A DNA stretch of 64,000 nt from Verrucomicrobiales bacterium (GCA_028712475.1 JAQTQB010000008.1:1-64000); one strand, 5' to 3'; shown: positions 35,176 through 43,220, counted from the stretch's first letter. The notes: generated by a model not told the origin, from the sequence alone. Numbers and translations: made by a program.

Positions 35176-35821
35176 GTTGCACCTCTCGGTTGGTTTCTTT
35201 CGCATCGGCGGAATCCCAGATGAGCCGCGGGTCGAATGATTCCACCGCGAGCATAGTCAGCACCACGACCGCCGCAAAGAACAATAATCCCGGCCCCGGC
35301 TCAACCGACATGAGCGGCTGCAATTGGATCAGCGACACGGTGAAGGTGTCCACAAACACATCCACCATGGACCAGCGCCCGATGATCTCCACCATCCGGT
35401 AAAGCCGGACGCGCTGCGCGTTGTTCTGGATCGAGCCGCGCTTCACCGTGATGACCAGGTAAAGCAGCGCCAGGATTTTCGCGCTCGGAATCATGATGCT
35501 GGCGAACAGCACGATGAGCGAAAGCGGCCAGCCCGTCGGTGACCACAGCAGCACGACGCCCTGCAAGATGGTGTCGGACTCGCTGCCGCCAGACGTGATG
35601 GTTTTCATCACCGGCAGCACGTTGGCCGGAATATAACAAACCGCCGCCGCGATCAGATAAGCCATCGTGCGCTCAAGGCTGGCGGGCTTGCGGAACTCAA
35701 GCGGCTCATCGCAGCGCGGGCAGCGGCCCTTCTCGACTCCGGGGGCGGGACGAGAAAGCAGGCCGCAGCCGTGGCAGCTTTGCAGCCCTTGCCCCATCGC
35801 GGCCGGTTCCAATGCATTCAT
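35168..35821 (-). CDS. pqiA: PqiA-like inner-membrane protein (second half)
   Basis: About 217 residues from ATG 35821. It begins with a zinc ribbon (CHGCG...CPRCDE) and has a four-helix PqiA domain (AYLIAAAVCYIPANVLPVM, WPLSLIVLFASIMIPSAKI, LFFAAVVVLTMLAVESFDPR). In E. coli PqiA both halves are fused in one protein; here each is a separate gene. The start overlaps the preceding stop by four bases (ATGA). The pair would form the inner-membrane part of the Pqi transport bridge. Confidence 0.87.
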   Translation of the reverse strand: MNALEPAAMGQGLQSCHGCGLLSRPAPGVEKGRCPRCDEPLEFRKPASLERTMAYLIAAAVCYIPANVLPVMKTITSGGSESDTILQGVVLLWSPTGWPLSLIVLFASIMIPSAKILALLYLVITVKRGSIQNNAQRVRLYRMVEIIGRWSMVDVFVDTFTVSLIQLQPLMSVEPGPGLLFFAAVVVLTMLAVESFDPRLIWDSADAKETNREVQHA

Positions 35822-36516
35822 GGTGTCACCCCCGTCACTGGTCCGGCTGTCTCCGGGCTGTGTGCCTCCTCTTCCGCCCATTCGATCCGGGACCACACTT
35901 CGCGCGGATCAAAACTGGACTGGATCATGGCGAGCAAAAAAACCAGTCCAAACAACGCAAACAGCGCCGTGCCCAAAATGACGTGGGCGTAGTCAGCGAT
36001 CTTCGTCAGCGCCACCAGCACGCCAAGCAGCATGACCTCGATCATGCTCCATGTGCGGGTGAAGTGGAGATTACGCAGGAACAGCCCGACCCAGAACGGC
36101 GGGCGTTCGCGCTGGCAGCCGGTCACGATCAGCAGCAGAAAAATAATCTGCAGCGCCGGCGAGATCACCGCCGCAAAAAGCACCAGCACGGCGACGATTT
36201 GCTGTCCGTCATGCCAGAGCTGTTGCGCGCCGCCGATCACGGTGGTGAAAGCCTCGCGTCCGACAGCGTGGAGTCCAAGCATGGGAACGGCGTTCGCGAT
36301 GATGTAAAGCACCAGCGCCGCCAAGGTCAGGGCAAATGTGCGATTGAGGGAATCCGGCTTGTGCCGCCACAGTTCCTTGTCGCAGCGCGGGCAGCGCACC
36401 GACGCGCCTGTCGGGACGTCCGGGATGCGCTGGAGCAAATCACAATCCAGACAGGCGACGATTTTGGAATCACCCACCGGGCGGTTGCAGTCAGGATGTT
36501 GATTTTGGATTTGCAA
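35818..36516 (-). CDS. pqiA: PqiA-like inner-membrane protein (first half)
   Basis: A 232-residue protein with an N-terminal zinc ribbon (CLDCDLLQR...CPRCDKELW) and a PqiA domain: TFALTLAALVLYIIANAVPML, QIVAVLVLFAAVISPALQI, TRTWSMIEVMLLGVLVALTKI and SSFDPREVWSRI at the end. It is the first gene of the four-gene pqi operon, related to its downstream neighbour as the other half of a split PqiA. The separate zinc ribbons match those of classical PqiA. Confidence 0.87.
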   Translation of the reverse strand: MQIQNQHPDCNRPVGDSKIVACLDCDLLQRIPDVPTGASVRCPRCDKELWRHKPDSLNRTFALTLAALVLYIIANAVPMLGLHAVGREAFTTVIGGAQQLWHDGQQIVAVLVLFAAVISPALQIIFLLLIVTGCQRERPPFWVGLFLRNLHFTRTWSMIEVMLLGVLVALTKIADYAHVILGTALFALFGLVFLLAMIQSSFDPREVWSRIEWAEEEAHSPETAGPVTGVTP

Positions 36517-36610
36517 ATGAGCCTCTAAAAAACTGCGAAACCAAATTGCCTCGTCTCCCGCGCGAATGCAAACGCAGAAGTGAATGCAAAATCAGGGCAA
36601 GCCCAGTTTA

Positions 36611-37642
36611 TCACCTGCGTCGGCCGTAGGTTCCGCCCGTCCGGGTGTAGGTTCGCGGATACACCCTGTCGTCGGTGGTCACAGGATTAACAGGATTAGC
36701 AACCGGCGTGGCAGCAACCGGTGTGACCGGCCGCCGGGCATAGGCCAGTTCCTCTGCCGTCCAGCCATAATAACCATAGGTTGTAGTCGTTGTAGTCGTC
36801 GGTTGAGTCGCCGCCGCCGCCGGTTGTTGGACGGCGGAATCAGGCGCAGTTGCATCTGCGGCTGGCGCCGGTTGAGCGGCTGTCGCCACCGGCTGCGCCG
36901 CGGCAACGCGCGGTTGCGCCAGGGCGAGCATGTCCGCGTCGGAAGCCTGCGCACTGGCGAGCGCGTTCGTATCGTAAACCGACACCCACCAGCCGCCATA
37001 CGAACCCCATTCACCCGGCAACAAGGTTTCAAACGCCATGCTTCCGTTTTTCTGCACGTCCTTCTGGTTCCAGTTCAAGGCGCGGACCATTTTCCGGTCG
37101 GCGGCGTTTGCCAGCACGGAACAAATAAAATTGACGCAGTTGCTTTTGGCGGCGGCGTTGTCCTTCAGATAAGTCATGGCCCCGATCTGGACGGCTGCCG
37201 GCTGGTTCAGGTCGCCGAAGATGTTGAGTTCATAGCCGCCAGAAGCGCAGCGAAAGGAGACGTAGGGGACATTGTTGAATTTGCCGTAGTTGATCACCGT
37301 GGCCGGCACCTGTGTCAACTCACCCGCCCATCCGTTGTTCGCCAGCAGGGTGACTATCTGCGCCCAATCCGGAATGACCTTTCCGTTGTTGGAGACATGG
37401 GGCGCGGCGGCCGCCTCCTTCTTCACTTCTTTGATCAAGGCCGGCGGATAACGGAAGGTGCCGTATTCCATCTGCATGAGCACGCCGCTGGCGTCCTGTT
37501 GCAAAATATTTCCGGTGATCACCTCGCCGTTTTGCAGAACGACCACGTCCGCCATGAGCAATGGTTGGAACAATATCCCAATAACGATTGCGGCCAGAAG
37601 TTGAATCACCCTTCCCAAGTTGGCTTGCATGTTTTTTTTCAT
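36611..37642 (-). CDS. Secreted Ala/Pro/Thr-rich protein of unknown function
   Basis: About 343 residues from ATG 37642 (a 19-residue longer start exists). A signal peptide (VIQLLAAIVIGILFQPLLMA) is followed by DVVVLQNGEVITGNILQQD, a short beta motif frequent at the N-termini of secreted proteins in this group. A globular middle (about 60-215) has two cysteines in SNCVNFICSVL. A low-complexity tail rich in Ala, Pro, Gln and Thr ends in YGYYGWTAEELAYARRPV and an Arg-rich tip. I do not recognise the family. It lies between the pqi operon and a radical SAM gene on the same strand, 94 bases before pqiA. Confidence 0.7.
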   Translation of the reverse strand: MKKNMQANLGRVIQLLAAIVIGILFQPLLMADVVVLQNGEVITGNILQQDASGVLMQMEYGTFRYPPALIKEVKKEAAAAPHVSNNGKVIPDWAQIVTLLANNGWAGELTQVPATVINYGKFNNVPYVSFRCASGGYELNIFGDLNQPAAVQIGAMTYLKDNAAAKSNCVNFICSVLANAADRKMVRALNWNQKDVQKNGSMAFETLLPGEWGSYGGWWVSVYDTNALASAQASDADMLALAQPRVAAAQPVATAAQPAPAADATAPDSAVQQPAAAATQPTTTTTTTYGYYGWTAEELAYARRPVTPVAATPVANPVNPVTTDDRVYPRTYTRTGGTYGRRR

Positions 37643-37698
37643 GGTGCGCTCTTTCAATGTCGGGTTGTTGTGCAGCTTTTTCTTTACCATGGTCGCCA

Positions 37699-37790
37699 TC
37701 AGAACACCAGCGTGACCTTGGCCCGGAAGAAATTGCCCTGCGTGAGGTTGTCAGTGTGCGTCTGGCTTTCTTGCCCAAGTATTCTGGGTA
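37699..37790 (-). pseudogene. C-terminal fragment of an outer-membrane beta-barrel protein
   Basis: The minus strand encodes SQTHTDNLTQGNFFRAKVTL followed by VF and a stop; the alternating hydrophobic pattern ending in Phe is the usual C-terminal strand of an outer-membrane protein. Nothing upstream continues the barrel, since the radical SAM gene ends at 37818. It is probably what is left after a deletion. Short, so uncertain. Confidence 0.35.
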
Positions 37791-37817
37791 ATTGGCGGTC
37801 AAGTGTTTTTCGACGCG

Positions 37818-39161
37818 TCACATCCGTTTCCGCGCCTGCACCGGCCGCTGTTTCAAGTCCGCCACGATCCGGTCCACCTCGGGGATGGCGTGGGCGAAAT
37901 ACTTTTTGAATCCCCGGCAGAGATAGTTCAGGCCCGGCTCGCCGTCCGCCGTGCGGATGAACCGGTTCTTGGGACATTCCCCCCAGCAGTCCGTCAGATA
38001 CGCGCAATGCCGGCAATACGCCGGCAGGGTCTCATTCTTCGCGTAACCGAACTTCACCTGCGTCCGGGAAAACACCTGGGCATCGAGCGCGCTGTCCTTG
38101 ACGTTGCCGAGGCGATACTCCGGATAGACGTAGTGGTCGCAGGCGTAAACGCTGCCGTCATTTTCCAGCGCCACGCCTTTGCCGCAAAATTCTCCGTAGA
38201 TGCAGACCTGCGAACCCAGCCCCATGTGCTGCGACACCAGCGTCTCGAAATGGTTCACCAAAACCTTGCCCACGTCATTCGCAGCCCACTGGTCAAAAAC
38301 GCGGCACAGGAAATAACCCCAGTCATCGGGATCCACCGACCAGTCGGTCACGATGGAATTCGGATGGCCTGGCCGGGCTTCGGGTTCGCCGTCACGGGGC
38401 AGGACGGCGCTGTCCCACTTGTGCGGCGCCGTCTTCTCGAAGCCCTTGTATTCGGCGATGGGAATGAACTGCATGTAGGTGGAGCCGGTTTCATTCCGGA
38501 GAAAACGGTAAACATCCAGCGGCTTCCGTGCGTTGAAACGGTTGACGCAGGTGAGCGTGTTGAAAGGAACTCCATGGCGTTTGAACAGTCTGGCCGTGTT
38601 GAAAACTTTTTCAAACGTGGGCCTGCCGCCTTTCGTGACCCGGTATTTGTCGTGGATTTCCCGCGGCCCATCAATGCTCAACCCCACCAGAAAACGGTTT
38701 TCCTTTAGAAACTCGCACCATTCTTCATTGATGAGCGTGCCGTTGGTTTGAAGGTCATTCTCGATTTTTTGGCCGGGCCTGGCGTATTTCTTTTCGAGCG
38801 CGACGACCTTGCGGAAAAAATCCAGCCCCATCAAGGTCGGTTCGCCGCCCTGCCAGGAAAACACCACCTCCGATCCGGTCACACCCGCGATGTATTGCTG
38901 GATGAACCGCTCCAGCGTCTCGTCGGACATGCGCCCGGCGCCGGGGCCGTTGGGAAGCGTCTGCTTGCTCAAATAAAAGCAATAGCTGCAATCGAGATTG
39001 CAGGCGGAACCGCCGGGCTTGGCCATGACATGAAACCGGCGGCGCGACTGGTTGCCGAGCAAAGAAGGCGCGTCGTATTTGGTGGCCGGCCGCCGCGAAC
39101 CATCGGCCTCCACAATGGTGGCCGGAATTGTGCCGGCGTTGTTTGTGTCCAAGGGATCCAT
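37818..39161 (-). CDS. Radical SAM anaerobic sulfatase-maturase-like enzyme (anSME)
   Basis: A 447-residue radical SAM protein with CNLDCSYC (Cys54, Cys58, Cys61) in the first strand, followed by VVFSWQGGEPTLMG, NDLQTNGTLINEEWCEFLKE and VGLSIDGP. The SPASM part holds further clusters: CGKGVALENDGSVYACDHYVYPE and CRHCAYLTDCWGECPKNRF. This is the layout of anaerobic sulfatase-maturating enzymes, which turn a Cys or Ser of sulfatases into formylglycine without oxygen. No sulfatase gene lies in the window. The ATG has TAAGG just upstream. An oxygen-dependent FGE is encoded 2.4 kb away (41577-43220), so both maturation routes may be present. Confidence 0.85.
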   Translation of the reverse strand: MDPLDTNNAGTIPATIVEADGSRRPATKYDAPSLLGNQSRRRFHVMAKPGGSACNLDCSYCFYLSKQTLPNGPGAGRMSDETLERFIQQYIAGVTGSEVVFSWQGGEPTLMGLDFFRKVVALEKKYARPGQKIENDLQTNGTLINEEWCEFLKENRFLVGLSIDGPREIHDKYRVTKGGRPTFEKVFNTARLFKRHGVPFNTLTCVNRFNARKPLDVYRFLRNETGSTYMQFIPIAEYKGFEKTAPHKWDSAVLPRDGEPEARPGHPNSIVTDWSVDPDDWGYFLCRVFDQWAANDVGKVLVNHFETLVSQHMGLGSQVCIYGEFCGKGVALENDGSVYACDHYVYPEYRLGNVKDSALDAQVFSRTQVKFGYAKNETLPAYCRHCAYLTDCWGECPKNRFIRTADGEPGLNYLCRGFKKYFAHAIPEVDRIVADLKQRPVQARKRM

Positions 39162-39351
39162 GGCCTTAATGTGAAAATTTGGGTGACGGAATAACGGGCT
39201 TCAAATGAAAACGCCCGACGACTTTATACGCCGCACATTCTTCAACAACTCACCTTTTCTTGCGAAGGAGCGAACCTCTTTTGCCACCCACCCAAGAGTT
39301 GCTCTTTGCCCGGTGAATTGACGCCGCCGCCGCGCTTCTCTAATCTCCGGC

Positions 39352-39760
39352 ATGGCGAAAAAAAATTTCCGGCGCGGAAACTTCCGAGGCTTCCGGTGGT
39401 TCCGGTGTAGCGTCGAGCCTGCGGCTCGATAAATCCGGCCACAGGCCGGACACTACACGGCAAAAACCCAGCTCCCTCCTCGACACCCGCGTCGTCTATT
39501 GCGGCGACAATCTGGAACAGCTCGCCAAGCTGCCTGATGCCTGCGTGGATTTGATTTACATTGATCCGCCGTTCAACTCCAACCGCAACTACGAGGTCTT
39601 CTGGGGCGAGACCAAGGAGAAGCGCGCCTTTGAAGACCGCCACGAGAACACCAAGGCTTACATTGACTACATGCGCCCGCGCTGCGTGCAACTCGCCCGC
39701 GTCCTCAAAAAGACCGGCAGCTTTTATTACCACTGCGACTGGCACGCCAGTGTTTGTAAA
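39352..39760 (+). pseudogene. 5' fragment of an adenine-specific DNA methyltransferase gene
   Basis: A continuous frame runs from about 39359 through RVVYCGDNLEQLAKLPDACV, DLIYIDPPFNSNRNYEVF (motif IV DPPF) and KAYIDYMRPRCVQLARVLKK to TGSFYYHCDWHAS, then ends at unrelated sequence. This is the N-terminal third of a Mod-type DNA methyltransferase. The apparent start ATGGCGAAAAAAAA (39352) is one base out of frame at a run of eight A, so either an indel or a sequencing slip separates it. A hairpin element (39405-39458) is inserted in frame. The matching C-terminal piece lies at 40838. Confidence 0.8.
39405..39458. repeat. 54-bp hairpin element with GTGTAG/CTACAC ends
   Basis: GTGTAG and CTACAC bound two short internal hairpins (CGAGCC-TG-CGGCTCG and CCGGCC-ACA-GGCCGG). 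Its length of 54 bases is a multiple of three and it keeps the methyltransferase frame open, so it is a miniature palindromic insertion within the coding region. Confidence 0.6.
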
Positions 39761-39811
39761 ATTTCGGATAAAACCAGAAGAGAAATGGTGTAAAAATCAA
39801 AGGATAAAGTT

Positions 39812-40795
39812 ATGGCTGAATTTATTCATTCAACAGAGTCGCAAATTGATGGACCTTTTTTGATTGACCGATCTCAAATGGAGGCATTGGACAAGATACT
39901 CCAAGAAGAGTGGGCGCGGTTTAAAGAGAAACGTAATGAAATGTTGGATCAATCGGTAGAAGAACGATTCAAAGTAGAACACGCTAGATCATATAACAAA
40001 GAAGTGCCCAGCGAAAAGCTTCGTGAAACCATCCGAGAAGAACTTCAAAAGTCTTATGATTTTCGAGAACGAAAAGAGTGCTTATTATATTTGCGCAACG
40101 GTTCAGTTGCCAAAGTGCCAGATTTTGTTACAGCCTTCCGAGAACCAGACCTCCAAGATAAAGAACCAAATGGGTTTTATGCCATTTTGGAAAGTTGCGG
40201 ACATTCTTGTCAAATTAGGCTTACAGGTCGGAGAGCTACGCTCGAAGTTGACGTTGCTCCAAAACGTAACCAATTTGTGCAGGAGACATTGATGGTTCTT
40301 AAAAATTGGCAAAACGCAGTTCGCCCGCCAAAATGGCAAACCTTGTGGTTAAAGACTGTTGATTTTGGAATTGCACATTGGATGATTTGGATTTTAGCGT
40401 GCTTTTTAAGTTTCACAGCAATTGAGAAACAAGCTGAAACTACACAAGTTTACACATATAGTCAGGAGGCAAGCCAGTTACTCAACGCAACAAATCTAAC
40501 AGCAGAAAATCAAGGTAAAGCCATACAACTCTTGCTGGCCAAAACTTATGGTTATGCTCCGCAACCGATTAAGCGTAATTTCCCCGGCTGGTTTTTAATT
40601 CTTGTTTTTTGCGGGCTGGCTTATTGCGTTGCATTTTCTTATGCCCCCACAGTTTCAATTGCAATAGGTTTAGGTGAAAAAAAAGTTCAGTTTTGGCGAA
40701 AATATTCAAGGTTTATTCTCATTACAACCCCTACATTTATTTTTGGCACTTTCTTTTGGCCAAAAATTGAAGCCATACTTAAATCTATTCTATAG
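39812..40795 (+). CDS. AT-rich gene for unknown three-helix membrane protein
   Basis: A 327-residue protein with AAAGGATAAAG before the ATG. Residues 1-180 are soluble and charged (helical ALDKILQEEWARFKEKRNEM, then a beta-rich part around residues 90-150). Three membrane helices follow: about 189-204 (HWMIWILACFLSFTAI), 258-277 (GWFLILVFCGLAYCVAFS) and 300-316 (RFILITTPTFIFGTFFW), with a roughly 50-residue loop after the first. I do not recognise the family. Its base composition is visibly lower in GC than every neighbour, and it lies exactly between the two halves of a broken DNA methyltransferase gene, so it arrived by transfer. A defence or toxin role is possible but unproven. Confidence 0.72.
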   Translation: MAEFIHSTESQIDGPFLIDRSQMEALDKILQEEWARFKEKRNEMLDQSVEERFKVEHARSYNKEVPSEKLRETIREELQKSYDFRERKECLLYLRNGSVAKVPDFVTAFREPDLQDKEPNGFYAILESCGHSCQIRLTGRRATLEVDVAPKRNQFVQETLMVLKNWQNAVRPPKWQTLWLKTVDFGIAHWMIWILACFLSFTAIEKQAETTQVYTYSQEASQLLNATNLTAENQGKAIQLLLAKTYGYAPQPIKRNFPGWFLILVFCGLAYCVAFSYAPTVSIAIGLGEKKVQFWRKYSRFILITTPTFIFGTFFWPKIEAILKSIL

Positions 40796-40837
40796 ATAGA
40801 AAAATCGGCCACCTGTTGTTTTGAAAATTTACACGGC

Positions 40838-40912
40838 ATGATTGGCATTGATATTTCGCCCACCGCCTGCCGCGTCATGGCCAAGCGCCGGCGCGACGTT
40901 TGCGGCCTGCCG
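40838..40912 (+). pseudogene. C-terminal fragment of the same DNA methyltransferase
   Basis: The frame from 40838 encodes MIGIDISPTACRVMAKR, then RRDVCGLPE. FIGIDxSPxACxVMAxRL is the AdoMet-binding FxGxD segment of Mod-type methyltransferases carrying the N-terminal part seen at 39352-39760. The middle third is missing and replaced by the AT-rich gene. After DVCGLPE the family match stops and a REP-like element follows. Confidence 0.7.
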
Positions 40913-40955
40913 GAAAGAAGCCGCTCTGGCGCGCTGGACGCTCTTCAATTTCATC

Positions 40956-41027
40956 GTAGCAGCCGACGTGAGTCGGCTCAAACTTTTCACCCGCCGGAAT
41001 AATGAGCGGACTGACGTCCGCTGCTAC
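40956..41027. repeat. REP-like palindromic element, copy 1
   Basis: Starts GTAGCAGCCGACGTGAG and ends with its near reverse complement (GACGTCCGCTGCTAC), 72 bases in all, with inner pairs GTCGGCTCA. The same left end recurs at 55210, so this is a dispersed miniature element. Confidence 0.7.
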
Positions 41028-41241
41028 GGGATTTACGTCATGGAGCAGGAGAAATCGTCCGCCGTCCCCTTGAAAATCCGAACCGGGATTTGCCGGGCAC
41101 TGATCGAACCGCCTTTTGTCCCTTTGTCCCATTTTCATTCAAGCGACGGGACAAGGTGTGTCGCAGTTTCGGTTTGGCCGGAAATAACAGCCCGGTTTGA
41201 AGGCAGATGATCCTTGGTTCGTCTTTGAAACCCATTGGGAA

Positions 41242-41493
41242 ATGATTTCCCTTCCAAGGAAAATCACTTTTAAGGTTAAACAAATGATTTCCCAAGGTTG
41301 GTTGAACTTTTTCCTTCCAAGGAAAATGTTTTTCTTAATTAAGAAAACGGTTTTCCTTACCTTCCCAAAGATTTTCCTTCCAAGGGAAATGTTTTCCCTC
41401 CCAAGGAAAATGATTTCCCTTACCTTCCCAAACATTTTCCTTCCAAGGGAAAAGGTTTTCTTAGTCAAGGAAATGATTTCCCTTCCAAGGAAA
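41242..41493. repeat. Array of twelve 21-bp imperfect palindromic units
   Basis: Twelve adjoining units of exactly 21 bases, without spacers. Typical core: TTTTCCTT, then CC, then AAGGAAAA, with ATG between units; some units are TTAATTAA or CCTTACCTTCC variants. Both strands are open through the array: the plus strand reads as seven-residue repeats (MISLPRK, FLPREMF, SLPRKMI, SLTFPNI), the minus strand as LGRKIFG-like repeats. Because 21 bases are two helical turns, every unit faces the same side of the DNA. A frame from a TTG at 41197 to 41574 (125 codons) runs through it; whether it is translated is unknown. Confidence 0.85.
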
Positions 41494-41576
41494 ATGAAGG
41501 AAAAACCTTTGTTTTTGGTGAAAACAGCCCGACGCCATCCACCATGTCTATGCAAGGCAAGTTGCCGCCGGTAAAA

Positions 41577-43220
41577 TTATTTGTCTTTCACGCAGCGGAA
41601 TCCGACGTGATTGCTGCCGGTGTCAATGTCGCCTTTGCCGCGCGTCCCCATCATGTAACGCGTGCAATACTCATCCGTGCAGAGGAACGAGCCGCCGCGA
41701 TGCACGCGCTGGGGCTGGTCATCGCCGGGATTGTAGCTGGAGGCCGGGCCTTGCGGATTGCGCACCACGGCCGCGCCCGCCAGCTTCAGCCGCGCATAAT
41801 AGTCGGGCCGATACCAGTCGCTGCACCATTGCCAGACGTTGCCAGCCATGTCGTAAAGCCCGTAGCCGTTCGGCGGAAACTGCGCGACCGGCGCGATGCC
41901 CGCATAACCGTCTTCGCCCGTGTCTTTCACCGGAAACTTGCCCTCGAAAATGTTCGCCATCCATTTGCCGCCGGGTTTCAGTTCATCGCCCCACGCAAAC
42001 GTCTTGCCGGTCAGGCCGCCGCGCGCGGCAAATTCCCATTCCGCCTCCGTGGGCAGTCGTTTGCCCGCCCATTTCGCGTAAGCCGCCGCGTCGGCGTAGG
42101 CGATCTGCACCACGGGATAGTTTCCTTTTCCCTTGAGGTCGCTGTCCGGCCCGGTGGGATGACGCCAGTTCGCGCCATGCACATAACGCCACCATTGGAA
42201 GTAATCATCCAGCGGCACGGCGTTGGTGGTGGGCGTGAAGACGGTGGAACCGGCGACGAGATTTTCCGGCGGTGCGGTGGGGAACTGTTCCTTCGTCGGC
42301 GCGATCTCCGCGATGGTCTTGTAGCCGGTGGCCCTGACGAATTTCTCAAACTCGTCGTTCGTCACATCCGTCTTGTCCATCCAGAAACCATCCACATAAA
42401 CGCGGTGGATGGGCTGTGAATCCTGCACCGATTGCAATGTGGCCATGGTGCAGATGCCGTCGTTCGGAGTCAGGCAGCCCATGGAAAATTCGCCGCCGGG
42501 AATCCACCCCATGCCGGCTGGCGCGTTTGTGGGCGCGGGAGTTGTGTTCGGAATCGTGGGGGCGAAAGGGGACGGCCTCGTCGCGGTGTCGGTGCTTGCC
42601 GTTGTCGTCTGGGCGAAAGCCGCAGCCGTCATCAACGCGATGACCGCAGCCGTGGCGGCGGCGCGGACGGACGACGGTTTCTTGATCTTGACCGGAATTG
42701 GAACGGCATCACGCCGGAGGCTGGCGGAGGATTTTATTTTGATGATTGGTTGCGGGACGGATTTGGCTTTCAAATTTTTGAGATTGCGCACCGGGACTTT
42801 TTTCGCCGTTGGTGTCAATTCTGTTTCCGCCTGCGGCTCCACGCCACCGGACAGCCAGAGGATGGCCTCCTCGAAACTGTCGAACGCCTGGACTTTCCAG
42901 CCGCGCAGTTTGGCGATGAACGCGAACAGCCGGGCGCGATGATGCGGGTCGGAACCGTAAAGCACCGCCAGCCGTTCCTTGTGCGTGAACCCGACTTCAC
43001 GAAATGTGTTCACCAGCGTCACCAGGTCATTGGGCGAGAACACCGGCTTCGGCCCCGGATGCAGCGCCCGCAGATCCAGCAGGGCCTGGTTGATCCCCCG
43101 TTTGCAGCAAGCCGACGCCAGTTGCGCCAGCACCGCCTTGCTGGCATCCAGGTCAAAATGGCCCTTCGGCCCCAGCCGGATGAATTCCTGGGCGCGGATG
43201 ATTTGAAGTTCCATTGGCAT
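41577..43220 (-). CDS. Formylglycine-generating enzyme (FGE) fused to a STAS-like domain
   Basis: From the ATG at 43220 the protein has 547 residues. Residues about 1-125 resemble a STAS/SpoIIAA domain (HFDLDASKAVLAQLASACCK, LLDLRAL). A basic linker and a membrane helix (AAATAAVIALMTAAAFA) follow, so the C-terminal part is probably outside the cytoplasm. The rest is an FGE-sulfatase domain: WIPGGEFSMGC, VYVDGFWMDKTDVTNDEF, RLPTEAEWEFAARGG, MAGNVWQWCSDWY, and RVHRGGSFLCTDEYCTRY with both active-site cysteines (514 and 519). Many bacterial family members lack these; their presence argues for true oxidation of sulfatase cysteine to formylglycine. No sulfatase is in the window. Confidence 0.85.
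   Translation of the reverse strand: MPMELQIIRAQEFIRLGPKGHFDLDASKAVLAQLASACCKRGINQALLDLRALHPGPKPVFSPNDLVTLVNTFREVGFTHKERLAVLYGSDPHHRARLFAFIAKLRGWKVQAFDSFEEAILWLSGGVEPQAETELTPTAKKVPVRNLKNLKAKSVPQPIIKIKSSASLRRDAVPIPVKIKKPSSVRAAATAAVIALMTAAAFAQTTTASTDTATRPSPFAPTIPNTTPAPTNAPAGMGWIPGGEFSMGCLTPNDGICTMATLQSVQDSQPIHRVYVDGFWMDKTDVTNDEFEKFVRATGYKTIAEIAPTKEQFPTAPPENLVAGSTVFTPTTNAVPLDDYFQWWRYVHGANWRHPTGPDSDLKGKGNYPVVQIAYADAAAYAKWAGKRLPTEAEWEFAARGGLTGKTFAWGDELKPGGKWMANIFEGKFPVKDTGEDGYAGIAPVAQFPPNGYGLYDMAGNVWQWCSDWYRPDYYARLKLAGAAVVRNPQGPASSYNPGDDQPQRVHRGGSFLCTDEYCTRYMMGTRGKGDIDTGSNHVGFRCVKDK

Larger units (their letters stand above)
40796..41241. other. Intergenic debris between methyltransferase fragment and repeat array
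   Basis: Apart from the methyltransferase fragment and the REP-like element at 40956-41027, nothing coding was found. The right part (about 41040-41200) is moderately GC-rich and shows no recognisable protein. Confidence 0.4.

Noticed and set aside
41242-41493. Repeat array as a CRISPR
   Set aside because: Units adjoin directly without unique spacers, vary in sequence, and no cas gene is near.
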